From assembly GCF_000934745.1 (NCBI RefSeq), contig NZ_JYNO01000021.1:1-47966 (forward strand): 47,966 nt of DNA. Direction: 5' to 3'. Source of the stretch: Desulfonatronum thioautotrophicum (lineage in GTDB: Bacteria; Desulfobacterota; Desulfovibrionia; Desulfovibrionales; Desulfonatronaceae). The translations under genes and the position numbers were made by a program. Position 1 is the stretch's first letter; the number at the start of each line of letters is the position of its first letter. The notes beneath the pieces were generated by a model. The model made no database searches and was not told where the DNA came from. It saw only the letters and a list, made by a program, of their open reading frames with translations. Below, piece by piece: positions 32,618 through 42,226 of this stretch.

Positions 32618-34819
32618 ATGCCCGATCAATCGTCCACCTTCGAACCGATCAAAATCAGCGTTCCGGACAGGACACAGCGCAAGCGCCAGCAGAGAGAGCT
32701 GTACCTGGCGCTGTTCGGCTTTATCGCCGTGGTGGTTCTGGTCTGGGTGCAGCTCATCTTTTTGCGGGTGGATTCCTACGTCTTTTTTGCCCTGTACAAT
32801 CTGAACTTCATCCTGCTGCTGGTCGTTTTGTTTCTGGTGGCCAGGAACGTGGTCAAACTCATCCTGGAACGGCGACGCAAGGTCATTGGAGTTCGACTGC
32901 GGACGCGACTGGTCCTGGCCTTTGTCTCTCTCTCCCTGGTCCCGACCGTCCTGCTTTTCTTGATTTCCCTGATCTTTGTCCGGACATCAGTGGATTTCTG
33001 GTTCGAGGGACAGATGGAGAAGTCCCTGGAGCAAGCCTTGACCGTTGGTCAATCCTTCTACTCCTCGGCCCAGGAGCGGCTGGAGCAGCGCGGTGATTTT
33101 CTGGTTGCTCAGATCCGGGAGCGACAGTTCGCATGGGGCGGTCGACCGATGCATGCCTTTCTGGAGGAAAAGCGCCTGGAATACGGGCTGGGGCTCACCG
33201 GCGTGCTGTCCCCGCAACTCAGCGAACAGAACTGGCATGCCAATGAGGATTGGGCGACGGCCTGGCCGAGCCTGCGCCTGGAAATGAACCTGGACTCGCT
33301 TCTGGAGAATCCCCGGGCGCTTTCCGCCATCCATCCCGGCCCCCATTCCGACCTGGTGGTGGGGGTGTTGCCCGTGGACGGCGGTCGCAGCGGATTTCTG
33401 GTTCTGGGCGACAGCCTGGGCGAAGGATTGCTGTTCAAACTGCGCCAGATCGTTCGCGGTGTGGACGAGTACAAGAAACTGCAAACCCTCAAGTATCCGT
33501 TGAAGGTTACGCTGTATCTGGTCCTGGGGCTCATCACATTGTTGATCATCCTGGCCGCGACCTGGTTCGGCTTCCGACTGGCCAAAGAACTCTCGGCCCC
33601 GGTCCAGGCCCTGGCCTTGGGCACCCAGCGCATTGCCGAGGGAGACCTGGCCTTTCGCCTCCAGGATGATGCGAAAGACGAGCTGGGTATGCTGGTTCAG
33701 TCCTTCAACCACATGGTCCAGGACCTTGAATTCAGTCGGGCCAAGCTGACCCAGGCCAATGTCCAGTTGGAGGAGCAGAATCGGGAGCTGGAAACCAGGG
33801 GACAGTATATGGAGGCGGTGCTGGACAATATCACGTCCGGGGTGGTTTCCATCGGTCCGGATGGCCGGGTGACCACGGTGAACAAGGCCGCTGAAGCAAT
33901 CCTCAATTTCGACTCCCGCCAGATTCTGGGCAAGACGCCGAATCAATTTCTGCATCAGGACTACCTGGCCATGCTTCAGGGCGTGGTCAAACATCTGCAC
34001 AGCCATCCGCGCGCAAAATGGCAGCGTCAGCTGGATCTGCGGGTGGGGTCCGGAGAGATCAAGCTACTGGTGAACATCGTCCACCTCCAGGACCAGGGCG
34101 GGATCATCGCGGTTTTTGAGGACGTCACCGAACTGGAGAAAATGCAGCGTCTTGCGGCCTGGAAAGACGTGGCCCGCCGGATCGCCCATGAAATCAAGAA
34201 CCCACTGACGCCCATCAAGCTCTCAGCCCAGCGGCTGGAACGAAAATTCGCGGCCCAGGTCGACGATCAAGCAGTCTTTGAGCAGTGCACCAAGATCATC
34301 ACCCGCCAGGTGGAGCACCTCCAACGGATGGTCCAGGAATTTTCCTCCTTTGCCAAACTGCCGGAGGTTCGGCCTTCGGAGAATGCCCTGGAACCGCACC
34401 TGGAAGAAATCGTGGACATGTTTCGCAACAGCCACGTCGGCATCCATTGGTTTCTGGAGGTGGATGGCCCCCTGCCACCCGTGCGATTTGATCCAGAGGC
34501 CCTGCGACGGGTGTGGATCAACCTCCTGACCAACGCCGTGGAGGCCCTGGAGGACCAGGACCGTCCGGAGGTCCGCATTCGGCTGCATCACGCTCCGGAA
34601 CGCCAATCCGTCCTGATTGAATTCCAGGACAACGGGCACGGTCTGAGTCAGGCCGACGATATCCAGAACATTTTTGATCCCTACTTTTCCCGAAAAAAAG
34701 GCGGTACCGGACTTGGCCTGACGATCGCCAAATCCATAGTCGGGGAGCACCACGGGACGATTCGGGTCCGCCAAAACACACCGAGCGGCTGCGTCTTCGA
34801 GGTCATTTTACCGACGTAG
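32618..34819 (+). CDS. NtrY-type membrane sensor histidine kinase
   Basis: This 733-residue kinase has three hydrophobic segments near its N-terminus (about residues 27-47, 55-75 and 97-120) and one near 295-318 that borders a periplasmic part. After them come a HAMP domain (GTQRIAEGDLAFRL), a PAS domain (MEAVLDNITSGVVSIGPDGRVTTVNKAAE), the DHp with His524 (RRIAHEIKNPLTPIKLSAQRL) and HATPase (NLLTNAVEAL, DNGHGL, GTGLGLTIAKSI). Relatives control sigma-54 regulators of the NtrX type, but no regulator gene follows here. ATG 32618 is chosen because the longer frame from 32405 overlaps DUF4390. Confidence 0.92.
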   Translation: MPDQSSTFEPIKISVPDRTQRKRQQRELYLALFGFIAVVVLVWVQLIFLRVDSYVFFALYNLNFILLLVVLFLVARNVVKLILERRRKVIGVRLRTRLVLAFVSLSLVPTVLLFLISLIFVRTSVDFWFEGQMEKSLEQALTVGQSFYSSAQERLEQRGDFLVAQIRERQFAWGGRPMHAFLEEKRLEYGLGLTGVLSPQLSEQNWHANEDWATAWPSLRLEMNLDSLLENPRALSAIHPGPHSDLVVGVLPVDGGRSGFLVLGDSLGEGLLFKLRQIVRGVDEYKKLQTLKYPLKVTLYLVLGLITLLIILAATWFGFRLAKELSAPVQALALGTQRIAEGDLAFRLQDDAKDELGMLVQSFNHMVQDLEFSRAKLTQANVQLEEQNRELETRGQYMEAVLDNITSGVVSIGPDGRVTTVNKAAEAILNFDSRQILGKTPNQFLHQDYLAMLQGVVKHLHSHPRAKWQRQLDLRVGSGEIKLLVNIVHLQDQGGIIAVFEDVTELEKMQRLAAWKDVARRIAHEIKNPLTPIKLSAQRLERKFAAQVDDQAVFEQCTKIITRQVEHLQRMVQEFSSFAKLPEVRPSENALEPHLEEIVDMFRNSHVGIHWFLEVDGPLPPVRFDPEALRRVWINLLTNAVEALEDQDRPEVRIRLHHAPERQSVLIEFQDNGHGLSQADDIQNIFDPYFSRKKGGTGLGLTIAKSIVGEHHGTIRVRQNTPSGCVFEVILPT

Positions 34820-34849
34820 CAGCCTCACCATTCTCTGCGGCCAGCCTGG

Positions 34850-34868
34850 GCGTGATTATCCGTCACGC
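34850..34868. terminator. Small hairpin between convergent genes
   Basis: GCGTGA and TCACGC form a 6-bp stem with a 7-base loop that includes the S1 gene stop codon. A T-run begins about 10 bases further on the forward strand. It may end transcription from the kinase gene, but it is weak. Confidence 0.35.
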
Positions 34869-36280
34869 TGATCCAAGGCTTTTTTCAGCTGTTCGCCAAG
34901 GGTTCCCATGGGGGATGATTCCTGAGTGGAATGGCTGCGCCAGTCCTCGCCCTGATCAGCACCCGGCAAGGCCAGGGATATCCGCCGTTTTTCGCCGTCC
35001 ACGACGTCGATGACCACCGGCAGGACATCCCCGGGCTTGGCCTTGGCGTACATCTCGTCCTCGGCGCGTTCCAGACGTGAACCCGGCAAAAGGCCCACGA
35101 CTCCTGGCTCAAGCCGAACAAACATGCCGAATTTTTCCCGCTTTTCCATGGTTCCTTGAACGACCTGCCCTTTCTTGAAGCGCTCGGACACCCCTTCCCA
35201 CGGATCGCCTTCAGCGTCGCGCATGGACAACCCAATGCGCCGGCTTTGGGGGTCAATGGATTTGACCATCACCGGAATACGATCCCCCACGGCCACCACG
35301 TCTCCAGGTTTATGCACCCGTTTCAGGTAGCTCATTTCACTGACATGCACGAGGCCCTCGATCCCGGGAGCCAGCTCCACGAATGCCCCGAAGGGGGCCA
35401 GGTTGGTAACCCGTCCGGTCAGTTTGGCCCCCACCTGGACTTCGTCCGCAAGGCGTACCCAGGGATCCTCCATGGCCTGTTTCATGGACAGTTCCAGACG
35501 GACTCCCTTGCCCTGGTCGTCCACTTTGAGCAGCTTGACCATAACCGTATCGCCCATGCTCACCACATCTTCCGGAGAGACATTTCTGGACCAGCCCAGT
35601 TCGGAAACGTGCACCAAACCCTCCAGGCCAGGAGCCAGTTCCACGAACGCCCCGAAAGGAGCCAAGCGGGATACCGTGCCCTGAATGAGATCTCCGACTG
35701 CGGTCTGTTCCAAAAAACGGCTGAGGGTTTCAGCATGTTCCCGATCCAGGAGCTGTCGGCGGGAGACCACGATGTTGCGACCACGTTCCTCGACCTTGGT
35801 GACCAGGAAGTGCATGGTTTCCCCCACCAGGGCTTCAGGATCGTCAACCGGCCGACGATCCACCTGGCTGAGTGGACAAAATGCCGTTTTGTCCAGAATG
35901 CGCACCCGAAACCCGCCTTTGCAGGTTTCCTTGATCTTACCCTCCACGGGAATGCCCTCCTCCATGGCCTGCCGTAGCTGCTCCATTCCCCCCTCGCCCC
36001 CAAGGGCGCGGGCCAGGCGAATCTGGTTTCCCTGGGTTGCAACCACGAACAATTCCACCTCATCCCCCTCGCCCAGGGTGAAGGCGCCGTCCTTGTCCAG
36101 AAGTTCCTGCTTTTCAATGACTCCGTCGCTTTTGGTCCCGGTGTCCACGTAGACCATTTCCTCGCTGACAGCGATTACTCGCCCCTTGATCCGTTCACCG
36201 ACCCGCAGATCGGGCTTCATTTCCATTTCCGAGGCCTCGAACATTTCAGCAAAGCTCTGTTCCATCTGGGAATCGGACAT
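34856..36280 (-). CDS. Five-domain ribosomal protein S1-like protein
   Basis: This RNA-binding protein of 474 residues has five S1 domains: GERIKGRVIAVSEEMVYVDTG, VEGKIKETCKGGFRVRIL, GDLIQGTVSRLAPFGAFVEL, GAKLTGRVTNLAPFGAFVEL and GQVVQGTMEKREKFGMFVRL. Domains three and four are nearly alike. E. coli S1 has six domains and 557 residues, so this is a shorter form that may aid mRNA binding to the ribosome or act elsewhere in RNA metabolism. ATG 36280 has AGGAG eight bases before it and is preferred to the frame opening at 36361. Confidence 0.88.
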   Translation of the reverse strand: MSDSQMEQSFAEMFEASEMEMKPDLRVGERIKGRVIAVSEEMVYVDTGTKSDGVIEKQELLDKDGAFTLGEGDEVELFVVATQGNQIRLARALGGEGGMEQLRQAMEEGIPVEGKIKETCKGGFRVRILDKTAFCPLSQVDRRPVDDPEALVGETMHFLVTKVEERGRNIVVSRRQLLDREHAETLSRFLEQTAVGDLIQGTVSRLAPFGAFVELAPGLEGLVHVSELGWSRNVSPEDVVSMGDTVMVKLLKVDDQGKGVRLELSMKQAMEDPWVRLADEVQVGAKLTGRVTNLAPFGAFVELAPGIEGLVHVSEMSYLKRVHKPGDVVAVGDRIPVMVKSIDPQSRRIGLSMRDAEGDPWEGVSERFKKGQVVQGTMEKREKFGMFVRLEPGVVGLLPGSRLERAEDEMYAKAKPGDVLPVVIDVVDGEKRRISLALPGADQGEDWRSHSTQESSPMGTLGEQLKKALDQRDG

Positions 36281-36327
36281 ACGTGGTACTCCTGTGCAAG
36301 GTCGTTTGCGCAACGGCTGGTTGAGAT

Positions 36328-36867
36328 TTATGGAAGCGAACCGGCGGTCGCGTCGACCCACCGGCGAATGGCACGCAATTCATCAGCCCATTGGGGTGAA
36401 AACCGCAGTTTCAGAAACTGCAGAAACATCTGGTCAAAAAAAAGCAACGCCCGTTCCAAAAGATACATTTTTTCCAGGAAGGGGCCGTCCGGGTCCTGTC
36501 CCTCTTCGAGGCGGAATTCCACTTTAGGGGTCTTGAATCCGGCGGTGGAAAAGTCCTCGGCCTTGATGGTGACGTGCCAACCATGACCGTCCTCTTCCAT
36601 GCGCAGCTTGGCCTGGTGGACTTTCTTGCCACGCAACAGGCCGCTCTTGGCTTCATGCAGTTCCGCTCCGGGCCCGCTGCAGACGGCGGTCTCCAGGTAA
36701 TCCCCTTCTCCGCTCTGCACCATGACCCGGCCCTCAAAGGTCAGGCCGAAAGGGACGCCGTCTTGGGTCTGCCACTGCCCGTTGCTGCGTTCGCTGCGAA
36801 ACCAGATCCATGTCAGAAACTCCTGCCCAAGGGCAAGATCCTTGGCTTTGAGGGTTTCCAGGCTCAT
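36328..36867 (-). CDS. RdgC-associated protein, second half
   Basis: This 179-residue protein begins MSLETLKAKDLALGQEFLTWIWFRSE. The block FLTWIWF corresponds to the FLxWLW segment in the later part of RdgC-type recombination-associated proteins. The rest is mixed alpha/beta and ends in a helix (FLQFLKLRFSPQWADELRAIRRW). Its ATG overlaps the stop of the upstream RdgC-like gene, so the two are made together and may form one functional unit. Confidence in the family is moderate. Confidence 0.55.
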   Translation of the reverse strand: MSLETLKAKDLALGQEFLTWIWFRSERSNGQWQTQDGVPFGLTFEGRVMVQSGEGDYLETAVCSGPGAELHEAKSGLLRGKKVHQAKLRMEEDGHGWHVTIKAEDFSTAGFKTPKVEFRLEEGQDPDGPFLEKMYLLERALLFFDQMFLQFLKLRFSPQWADELRAIRRWVDATAGSLP

Positions 36868-37553
36868 GAGGCGGACTCTCCTGATCCCAAGGGATTCTCT
36901 GCGGCTGGAACCGCCACATCTGCGGCAACCTCTCGGGTCGGAACAAAGAGCGAGCCTTCAAAACCTGTCAACCGTCCCTCGGCCGCCTCTCCCAGGAGTT
37001 CAACACCCAATATCACCGGAGTCAGCGCCTCCAGTTCCGTTTCAAATGTTTGGGCGAACAGCTCCTCAAACAAGGTCCGGATTTTGGTATTCGTGGTGGC
37101 AAGGTAAACCCTGTTGTCCCTGGGGCTCCAGACCACGTCGAACACCGCCGGGATTGGCAGGCTGCGCATCAGAAGCCGCTGCCGGACCTGATCGCGCAAT
37201 TCGGTTTTCTGGTCCTTGCTGAGAAATTTCTTGCCTTCCCCGGCCAACTGGGCCATCCGCTGCCGGAGGGCGATCATCCAGTGTTTTTTGAAGACCGCCG
37301 GAGGAATGCGCCGGGTGTCCAGACGCAGGGAAAAAGCCAGGTAAGGACCCTTTTCCGGACCGGCTGTGGTCCATTCCGCGTCCAACAGGTCGTCGAAACA
37401 GACCCAACCAAAGGACCGTTCCTCCATGCTTTGGTCGATGTCCACGAAGGCAAAGCGCTTCAGCCTAAGCTGGACGTTGGAGAGCACGTCATCCCCGACA
37501 TCATCCGGCAAACGGTATCTCGTCAGCCCCGTGCTTGCGGAAAGAAACCCCAC
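36864..37553 (-). CDS. RdgC-like recombination-associated protein, first half
   Basis: The 229-residue protein starts MGFLSASTGLTRYRL and continues FGWVCFDDLLD, YLAFSLRLDTRRIPPAVFKKHW and FLSKDQKTELRDQVRQRLLMRSLPIPAVFDVVW, the pattern of the N-terminal two thirds of RdgC, a ring-shaped DNA-binding protein that modulates RecA. In E. coli a single 303-residue gene encodes it; here a second overlapping gene carries what looks like the remainder. It lies 36 bases after the FAH-family gene on the same strand. Confidence 0.7.
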   Translation of the reverse strand: MGFLSASTGLTRYRLPDDVGDDVLSNVQLRLKRFAFVDIDQSMEERSFGWVCFDDLLDAEWTTAGPEKGPYLAFSLRLDTRRIPPAVFKKHWMIALRQRMAQLAGEGKKFLSKDQKTELRDQVRQRLLMRSLPIPAVFDVVWSPRDNRVYLATTNTKIRTLFEELFAQTFETELEALTPVILGVELLGEAAEGRLTGFEGSLFVPTREVAADVAVPAAENPLGSGESAS

Positions 37554-37589
37554 GTCCTGCTCCCTGTTGCGATGATGCTGTTCAAAAAG

Positions 37590-38369
37590 CTATTGAAGAA
37601 TCGTATATTCAGCATCCTGGGACTGTTCCGCCACAACCGTGTTGGTCAGCAGAGCCACTTCGGATATTTCCACTTGCACTTCATCCCCAGGTCGCATTGG
37701 CCCGATACCCGGAGGGGTTCCGGTCAGAATGACGTCGCCGGGCAGCAAGGTCATCACGTTGGAAGCGAAACTGAGCAGTTCCCAGGCACTGAAAATCATG
37801 TCTCCGGTGCTGCCGTTCTGGCGCTCCTCGCCGTTGATGCGAGTGATCAAGGTCAAGGCGGTGGGATCCGGCACCTCGGTTTCAATCCAAGGACCAATCG
37901 GTCCGAAGGTGTCAAACCCCTTGGCCCGGCCATAAAGTCCATCCCTGGCCTGCAGATCCCGAGCCGTGACGTCATTGGCGCAGGTGTAGCCGAAAATGTA
38001 CTCCGAAGCCTCGGCCACGCCTACTCTCCGGCAGGGTTTGCCGATGATCACGGCCAACTCGCCCTCATAGTCCACTCGTGAGGACTGCAAAGGCAGGACG
38101 ATGGACTGCCACGCCCCGATGATCGACGATGGCGGCTTGAAAAAAAGCACCGGCTCTTCAGGCACTTCCTTGCCCATTTCTTCAGCATGGGCATGGTAGT
38201 TGAGAGCTGCGCAGATGATCTTGCTCGGTGCCACAGGAGGCAGTAACGTCACCTGGTCCAGAGGAATCGGCTCGGTGAGTCCCATATCCTTGTTCAGGCA
38301 GGTAACGTGATCCGGTTCCAGGGTGGCGTAAAATGTTTTCCCCGAATACTGTACTCGCACGACGCGCAT
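37590..38369 (-). CDS. Fumarylacetoacetate hydrolase family protein
   Basis: The 259-residue protein has the FAH C-terminal-domain fold with the family blocks KIICAALNYHAHAEEM, PVLFFKPPSSIIG, the metal-ligand region VDYEGELAVIIGK, YTCANDVTARDLQ, KGFDTFGPIGPW and GDVILTGTPPGIG. Members hydrolyse or isomerise acylpyruvates and oxalocrotonate-type compounds, or decarboxylate oxaloacetate. The substrate cannot be told from sequence. A YcgM/FahD-like role is a reasonable guess. Confidence 0.9.
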   Translation of the reverse strand: MRVVRVQYSGKTFYATLEPDHVTCLNKDMGLTEPIPLDQVTLLPPVAPSKIICAALNYHAHAEEMGKEVPEEPVLFFKPPSSIIGAWQSIVLPLQSSRVDYEGELAVIIGKPCRRVGVAEASEYIFGYTCANDVTARDLQARDGLYGRAKGFDTFGPIGPWIETEVPDPTALTLITRINGEERQNGSTGDMIFSAWELLSFASNVMTLLPGDVILTGTPPGIGPMRPGDEVQVEISEVALLTNTVVAEQSQDAEYTILQ

Positions 38370-38475
38370 AGAAACTCCCGTGTTCAGGGTTCATGGAATT
38401 ACAGTTCTTGGTAAATTATGCATGGCCTCGCTTATTCCGTCGAGTGCTTCCTGGGGGTTGTGCTTTGACTTGCAC

Positions 38476-40134
38476 TCATACACTCACCACAAGCGGCAGC
38501 ACCACGGGATCCCGGTGCAGCACTTTGCGGAAAAAACTGCGCAAAGCCATGCGGACGCGTTCGGCGTTCTTTTTGGGCGACGCCTTGGGGTTGGACTCAA
38601 AAACATCCAGAATCAAACATTTGGAGTCGTCCAGCACATGCTCAAACTGCTGCTCAAAAACAAACCCCTTGGTGACCAGTTCCGGTCCGATTAAAATATG
38701 GCCGGTTTCCTGGTCAACGACCACATGCACCACCACAAGGCCTTCCTCGGCCAGCAGCTTTCGTTCTTTGAGCACGCTGGCTCCCACGTCACCGACCCCT
38801 TTGCCGTCAACCAGGGTTGAGTCCACCTTGATCCGATCCTCAAAGCGAACACCCCGTTCAAAAAAGGTCAGGGGCTGTCCGTTCTCCAGGACGATAGCCC
38901 GTTCTGGAGCCACCCCGCATTCCCGGGCAAGCTGACAATGCTTGACCAGATGCCGATATTCCCCATGTATAGGCACGAAAAATTTGGGATTGACCGTGTT
39001 CAGCATTGTGGCCAATTCGTCCCGGTGAGCATGTCCCGAGGCATGAATGCCCTGGACTTTTTCATAAAGCACCTCTGCTCCCAGACGATACAGGCTGTTG
39101 ATCAGCCTGGAGATGGCCTTTGTATTGCCCGGAATAATCCGGGAAGACATCAAAACCAGATCCCCTTGACGAATGCGAACCTGCCGGTGTTCTCCCTGGG
39201 CGATCCGACTGAGGACGGACAAGGGCTCGCCCTGGGACCCGGTGACCAGCAGTACCAGCTGATCACCCGGAAATGATTCGATATCCTCCAGGGAGCAGAT
39301 CGCATCCGGGGCGACACGGAGATAACCAAGTTCCCGGGCAAGGGAAATGTTGTTCACCAGGCTGCGGCCACTTACAGCGACCTTCCGTCCGGTCAATGCC
39401 GCCAGGTCGAAGACTTCCTGCATCCGCTGGATATGGCTGGAAAACAGGGTAATGATGATCCGTCCGTCAGCGTTACGGAAGACCCGCTCCAGCGCCCCTT
39501 TGATCTCCATCTCCGTCAGCGTCGTGCCTTCCCGTTCTACATTTGTGGAATCGGAGAGCAGCAAATGCACACCGGGCGCGGCGAAGTCTGCAAAGGCTTC
39601 CAGGTCCGTGAACTGATTGTCCATGGGCGTGGGGTCGATTTTAAAGTCGCCACTGTGGATGATTCGCCCCACCGGACTTTCGATGCCCAGTCCATACCCA
39701 TTGATGATGGAGTGGCAGACCCGCAAAAAATGGACGTTAAACGGTCCCAATTCCACGGTGTCATTGTCACGCACGTGTCGAAAATCCACGTATTTGTTCA
39801 GATTGTGTTCCCGCAGTTTGTTTTCCAGCAGGGCCAGGGTGAAGTCGGAACTGAACACCGGGGCGTCTACGTACGGAAGAAGCCAGGGCAAAGCCCCGAT
39901 GTGATCCTCATGGCCATGGGTGAGGATGATTCCTTTGAGCTGGTCCTTGCGGGCCAAGATGGATTCAAAACGCGGAATCAGGACGTCCACGCCGTAGTGA
40001 AAGTCACTGGGAAACATCAGCCCGCAATCGATGATGATCATGCTGCCGTCGGATTCCAGCAGCATGCAGTTCATCCCGATTTCCCCCAACCCTCCCAGCG
40101 GGGTCAGGGTCACGGACGTTTCTTGTCCAACCAT
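38476..40134 (-). CDS. rnj: Ribonuclease J
   Basis: RNase J is a metallo-beta-lactamase-family nuclease with endo- and 5'-exonuclease activity in RNA decay and maturation. The 552-residue protein has the zinc motif THGHEDHIG (72-80), SGDFKID, the beta-CASP signature with DSTNVEREG, VSGRSL and HASGHAHRDEL, and the C-terminal domain. Its start overlaps the end of the acyltransferase gene by 25 bases. Confidence 0.93.
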   Translation of the reverse strand: MVGQETSVTLTPLGGLGEIGMNCMLLESDGSMIIIDCGLMFPSDFHYGVDVLIPRFESILARKDQLKGIILTHGHEDHIGALPWLLPYVDAPVFSSDFTLALLENKLREHNLNKYVDFRHVRDNDTVELGPFNVHFLRVCHSIINGYGLGIESPVGRIIHSGDFKIDPTPMDNQFTDLEAFADFAAPGVHLLLSDSTNVEREGTTLTEMEIKGALERVFRNADGRIIITLFSSHIQRMQEVFDLAALTGRKVAVSGRSLVNNISLARELGYLRVAPDAICSLEDIESFPGDQLVLLVTGSQGEPLSVLSRIAQGEHRQVRIRQGDLVLMSSRIIPGNTKAISRLINSLYRLGAEVLYEKVQGIHASGHAHRDELATMLNTVNPKFFVPIHGEYRHLVKHCQLARECGVAPERAIVLENGQPLTFFERGVRFEDRIKVDSTLVDGKGVGDVGASVLKERKLLAEEGLVVVHVVVDQETGHILIGPELVTKGFVFEQQFEHVLDDSKCLILDVFESNPKASPKKNAERVRMALRSFFRKVLHRDPVVLPLVVSV

Positions 40135-40835
40135 TCGTCAGTCTCCTTGGAATACGCGTGCATGATCTCCCACATGTCCTGTTTGAGTCGTTCACGCTCC
40201 TTGAGCGTGTAAGCGTCTTGAATCTCATGGGGGGGGAAGAACCGGACCGCAACAGAGCCGGGCCGGATGCGCCATGAGTCTTTTGGAAGCACGGAGTAGG
40301 TTCCGGCGATCAACACCGGGACCACCGGCCGTCCGCTTTTGATGGCCAAAATCATCGGGCCGATCTTAAAATCCCCGAGCTTTTCGAAGCGGGAGCCCTC
40401 GGGAAAAATCAAAATGGAGGCATGCTCGGACTTGGTGATCGCTTCCTGGATGCTTTTCATTCCACGGCGAGGGTTGTCCCGATCAATGCCGATATACCCT
40501 ATCCGGGTCATGGCATGGCCGAAAAACGGAATGCGAAAAAGGCTCTGTTTGGCCACGAAGCGAAACTGGTGACCTTTCAACGCCACCAAAAGCACGGGGA
40601 TGTCGAACCAGCTCTGATGGTTGACCATCAGAATATATTTGCCGGAGGGGTCGAAATTTTTCCGGTCGACATGCACCGTGATTCCGGCCAGCCGACAGAC
40701 CAGCCCCCCCCAAAACATGCTGATTCGATTAGGCAGATTTCCGCTGCGGTCGAATAAAGAGATGCCGATGGTCAAGATGGCGAGGACAAGGGTCAGCGGC
40801 AGGAAAAGAAGATAAAATGGAATGATGGACAACAT
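40110..40835 (-). CDS. plsC: 1-acyl-sn-glycerol-3-phosphate acyltransferase (PlsC-like)
   Basis: This membrane enzyme acylates lysophosphatidate in phospholipid synthesis. The 241-residue protein has an N-terminal membrane segment (IPFYLLFLPLTLVLAILTIGI), the catalytic NHxxxxD motif (NHQSWFD, 72-78), GYIGIDRDNPR and FPEGSR, all as in PlsC. It overlaps the RNase J gene, which suggests one transcript. Confidence 0.9.
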   Translation of the reverse strand: MLSIIPFYLLFLPLTLVLAILTIGISLFDRSGNLPNRISMFWGGLVCRLAGITVHVDRKNFDPSGKYILMVNHQSWFDIPVLLVALKGHQFRFVAKQSLFRIPFFGHAMTRIGYIGIDRDNPRRGMKSIQEAITKSEHASILIFPEGSRFEKLGDFKIGPMILAIKSGRPVVPVLIAGTYSVLPKDSWRIRPGSVAVRFFPPHEIQDAYTLKERERLKQDMWEIMHAYSKETDEWLDKKRP

Positions 40836-40967
40836 GCGACATTCTCTCCTAGTCAGTAATGTTGAAAATGTAAACGCAATGAGAAAATACCGTCAGGAGC
40901 GACAGGAACGGACCAATCTTGCGCTGCTCCCGGCTGTTTCGGTCGGACGCTGGCCGCAAATTTTGGC

Positions 40968-42137
40968 TCACCCCCGCCTTTTGTAGGGCAGTATGCTGTT
41001 CAGTGCGGCGATGTCCCGCAGCTCCATGCGATTGGTCTCTGCAATGGAAGTCGCCATCACCCCGTGCAACCTGGGATCTTGAAACATGTGCAGACTATAG
41101 TTCGGCGCGGACACGAAACCACGCAGTGCCTTGTGAACGCCCCCCATGCCCGGGTCAAACAATCGCAGTCCATGCTGAATCATCCATTCCATGGGCTTAT
41201 AGTAGCACAGTTCGAAATGCAGGAACTCCTCTTCTCGCCGTGCCCCCCAGTATCGACCGTACACCCGATCTCCGGCCACAATGAGCAGGGACATGGCCAG
41301 GGGTTTGATTTCACCGGGAGCATAGGCGGCGATGATCAAAAGATTGTCTCGAAACGTATCCCGCAGACCCTGAAAAAAACCTGGGGTCAAGAATTTACAG
41401 CTCCACTGCCCAAAGCGATCGTTGTGCCGGGCATAGAATTCGTACATCTGGGAGAAGAAGGACTCCGGAATATCCCTGCCATATAAACACTGGGTGGTAA
41501 TCCCGCGATCAACCAGGCGGCCGCGCTCCCGGCGTACGTTGCGCCGTTGGTTGGCCTTCAGTCCGCCAAGGTAGTCCTCGAAGGAGGTGAATCCGGGATT
41601 CATCCAGACAAAGCCCTGGTGCACCCAAACCTTGTATCCCAAACGTTCCAGAATGCGGCCCCAGGCTGTGGTCACGAAATGGAATCCACAGCCGGAAACG
41701 TCGTGCCTCCGGCAAAATCGTTCGATTTCCCGGACCATGACCGTACAAATCTTGATTTCGTCCAGATGATCGGCAACCAGAAACCGGTACGCTGTGACCG
41801 GACTGAACGGACTCATGCCCACCAGCTTGGGATAATACCGCACCCCCATGCCCGCGGCCAATTGCGCCCAGGCATGATCAAAAACAAACTCTCCGTCACT
41901 GTGCGCCTTCAGATAGAGGGGCGCAGCGCCGACCATCCCGCTTGGGCTGTGTATCGTCAGATGACAAGGCTGCCAGCCGTTCCGGGAAGCCACGCTGCCG
42001 GAAGTTTCCAGCAGATGCAGCCACTCCCAGCGCAAAAAGGGAATATCCCGGCCGGAGCACAAGTTATTCCAGGCTTGAGGGGTAATGGAGGCAATATTCT
42101 CGTGCCAGACTACCGTCAGGTTGGGAACTGATGTCAT
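40968..42137 (-). CDS. FemAB/GNAT-like acyltransferase (DUF482 family)
   Basis: A 389-residue protein with the peptidogalycan-biosynthesis/FemAB-like pattern: WNNLCSGRDIPFLRWEWLHLLE near the start, PLYLKAHSDGEFVFDHAWA, then ANQRRNVRRERGRL and the later repeat (YGRYWGARREEEFLHFELCYYKPMEW). FemAB-type enzymes move amino acids or other acyl groups in cell-wall synthesis, but the substrate of this branch is unknown. It stands alone on the strand with 131 bases to the next gene. Confidence 0.8.
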   Translation of the reverse strand: MTSVPNLTVVWHENIASITPQAWNNLCSGRDIPFLRWEWLHLLETSGSVASRNGWQPCHLTIHSPSGMVGAAPLYLKAHSDGEFVFDHAWAQLAAGMGVRYYPKLVGMSPFSPVTAYRFLVADHLDEIKICTVMVREIERFCRRHDVSGCGFHFVTTAWGRILERLGYKVWVHQGFVWMNPGFTSFEDYLGGLKANQRRNVRRERGRLVDRGITTQCLYGRDIPESFFSQMYEFYARHNDRFGQWSCKFLTPGFFQGLRDTFRDNLLIIAAYAPGEIKPLAMSLLIVAGDRVYGRYWGARREEEFLHFELCYYKPMEWMIQHGLRLFDPGMGGVHKALRGFVSAPNYSLHMFQDPRLHGVMATSIAETNRMELRDIAALNSILPYKRRG

Positions 42138-42226
42138 GGGAGCGTAAGGCCAGGGGTGCAGGTTGAGGTGTCGGCAGCCAGAGGCTCAGAAGCCAGGTTG
42201 CGCTTGGAGTCCACGTGGTGATCGGG

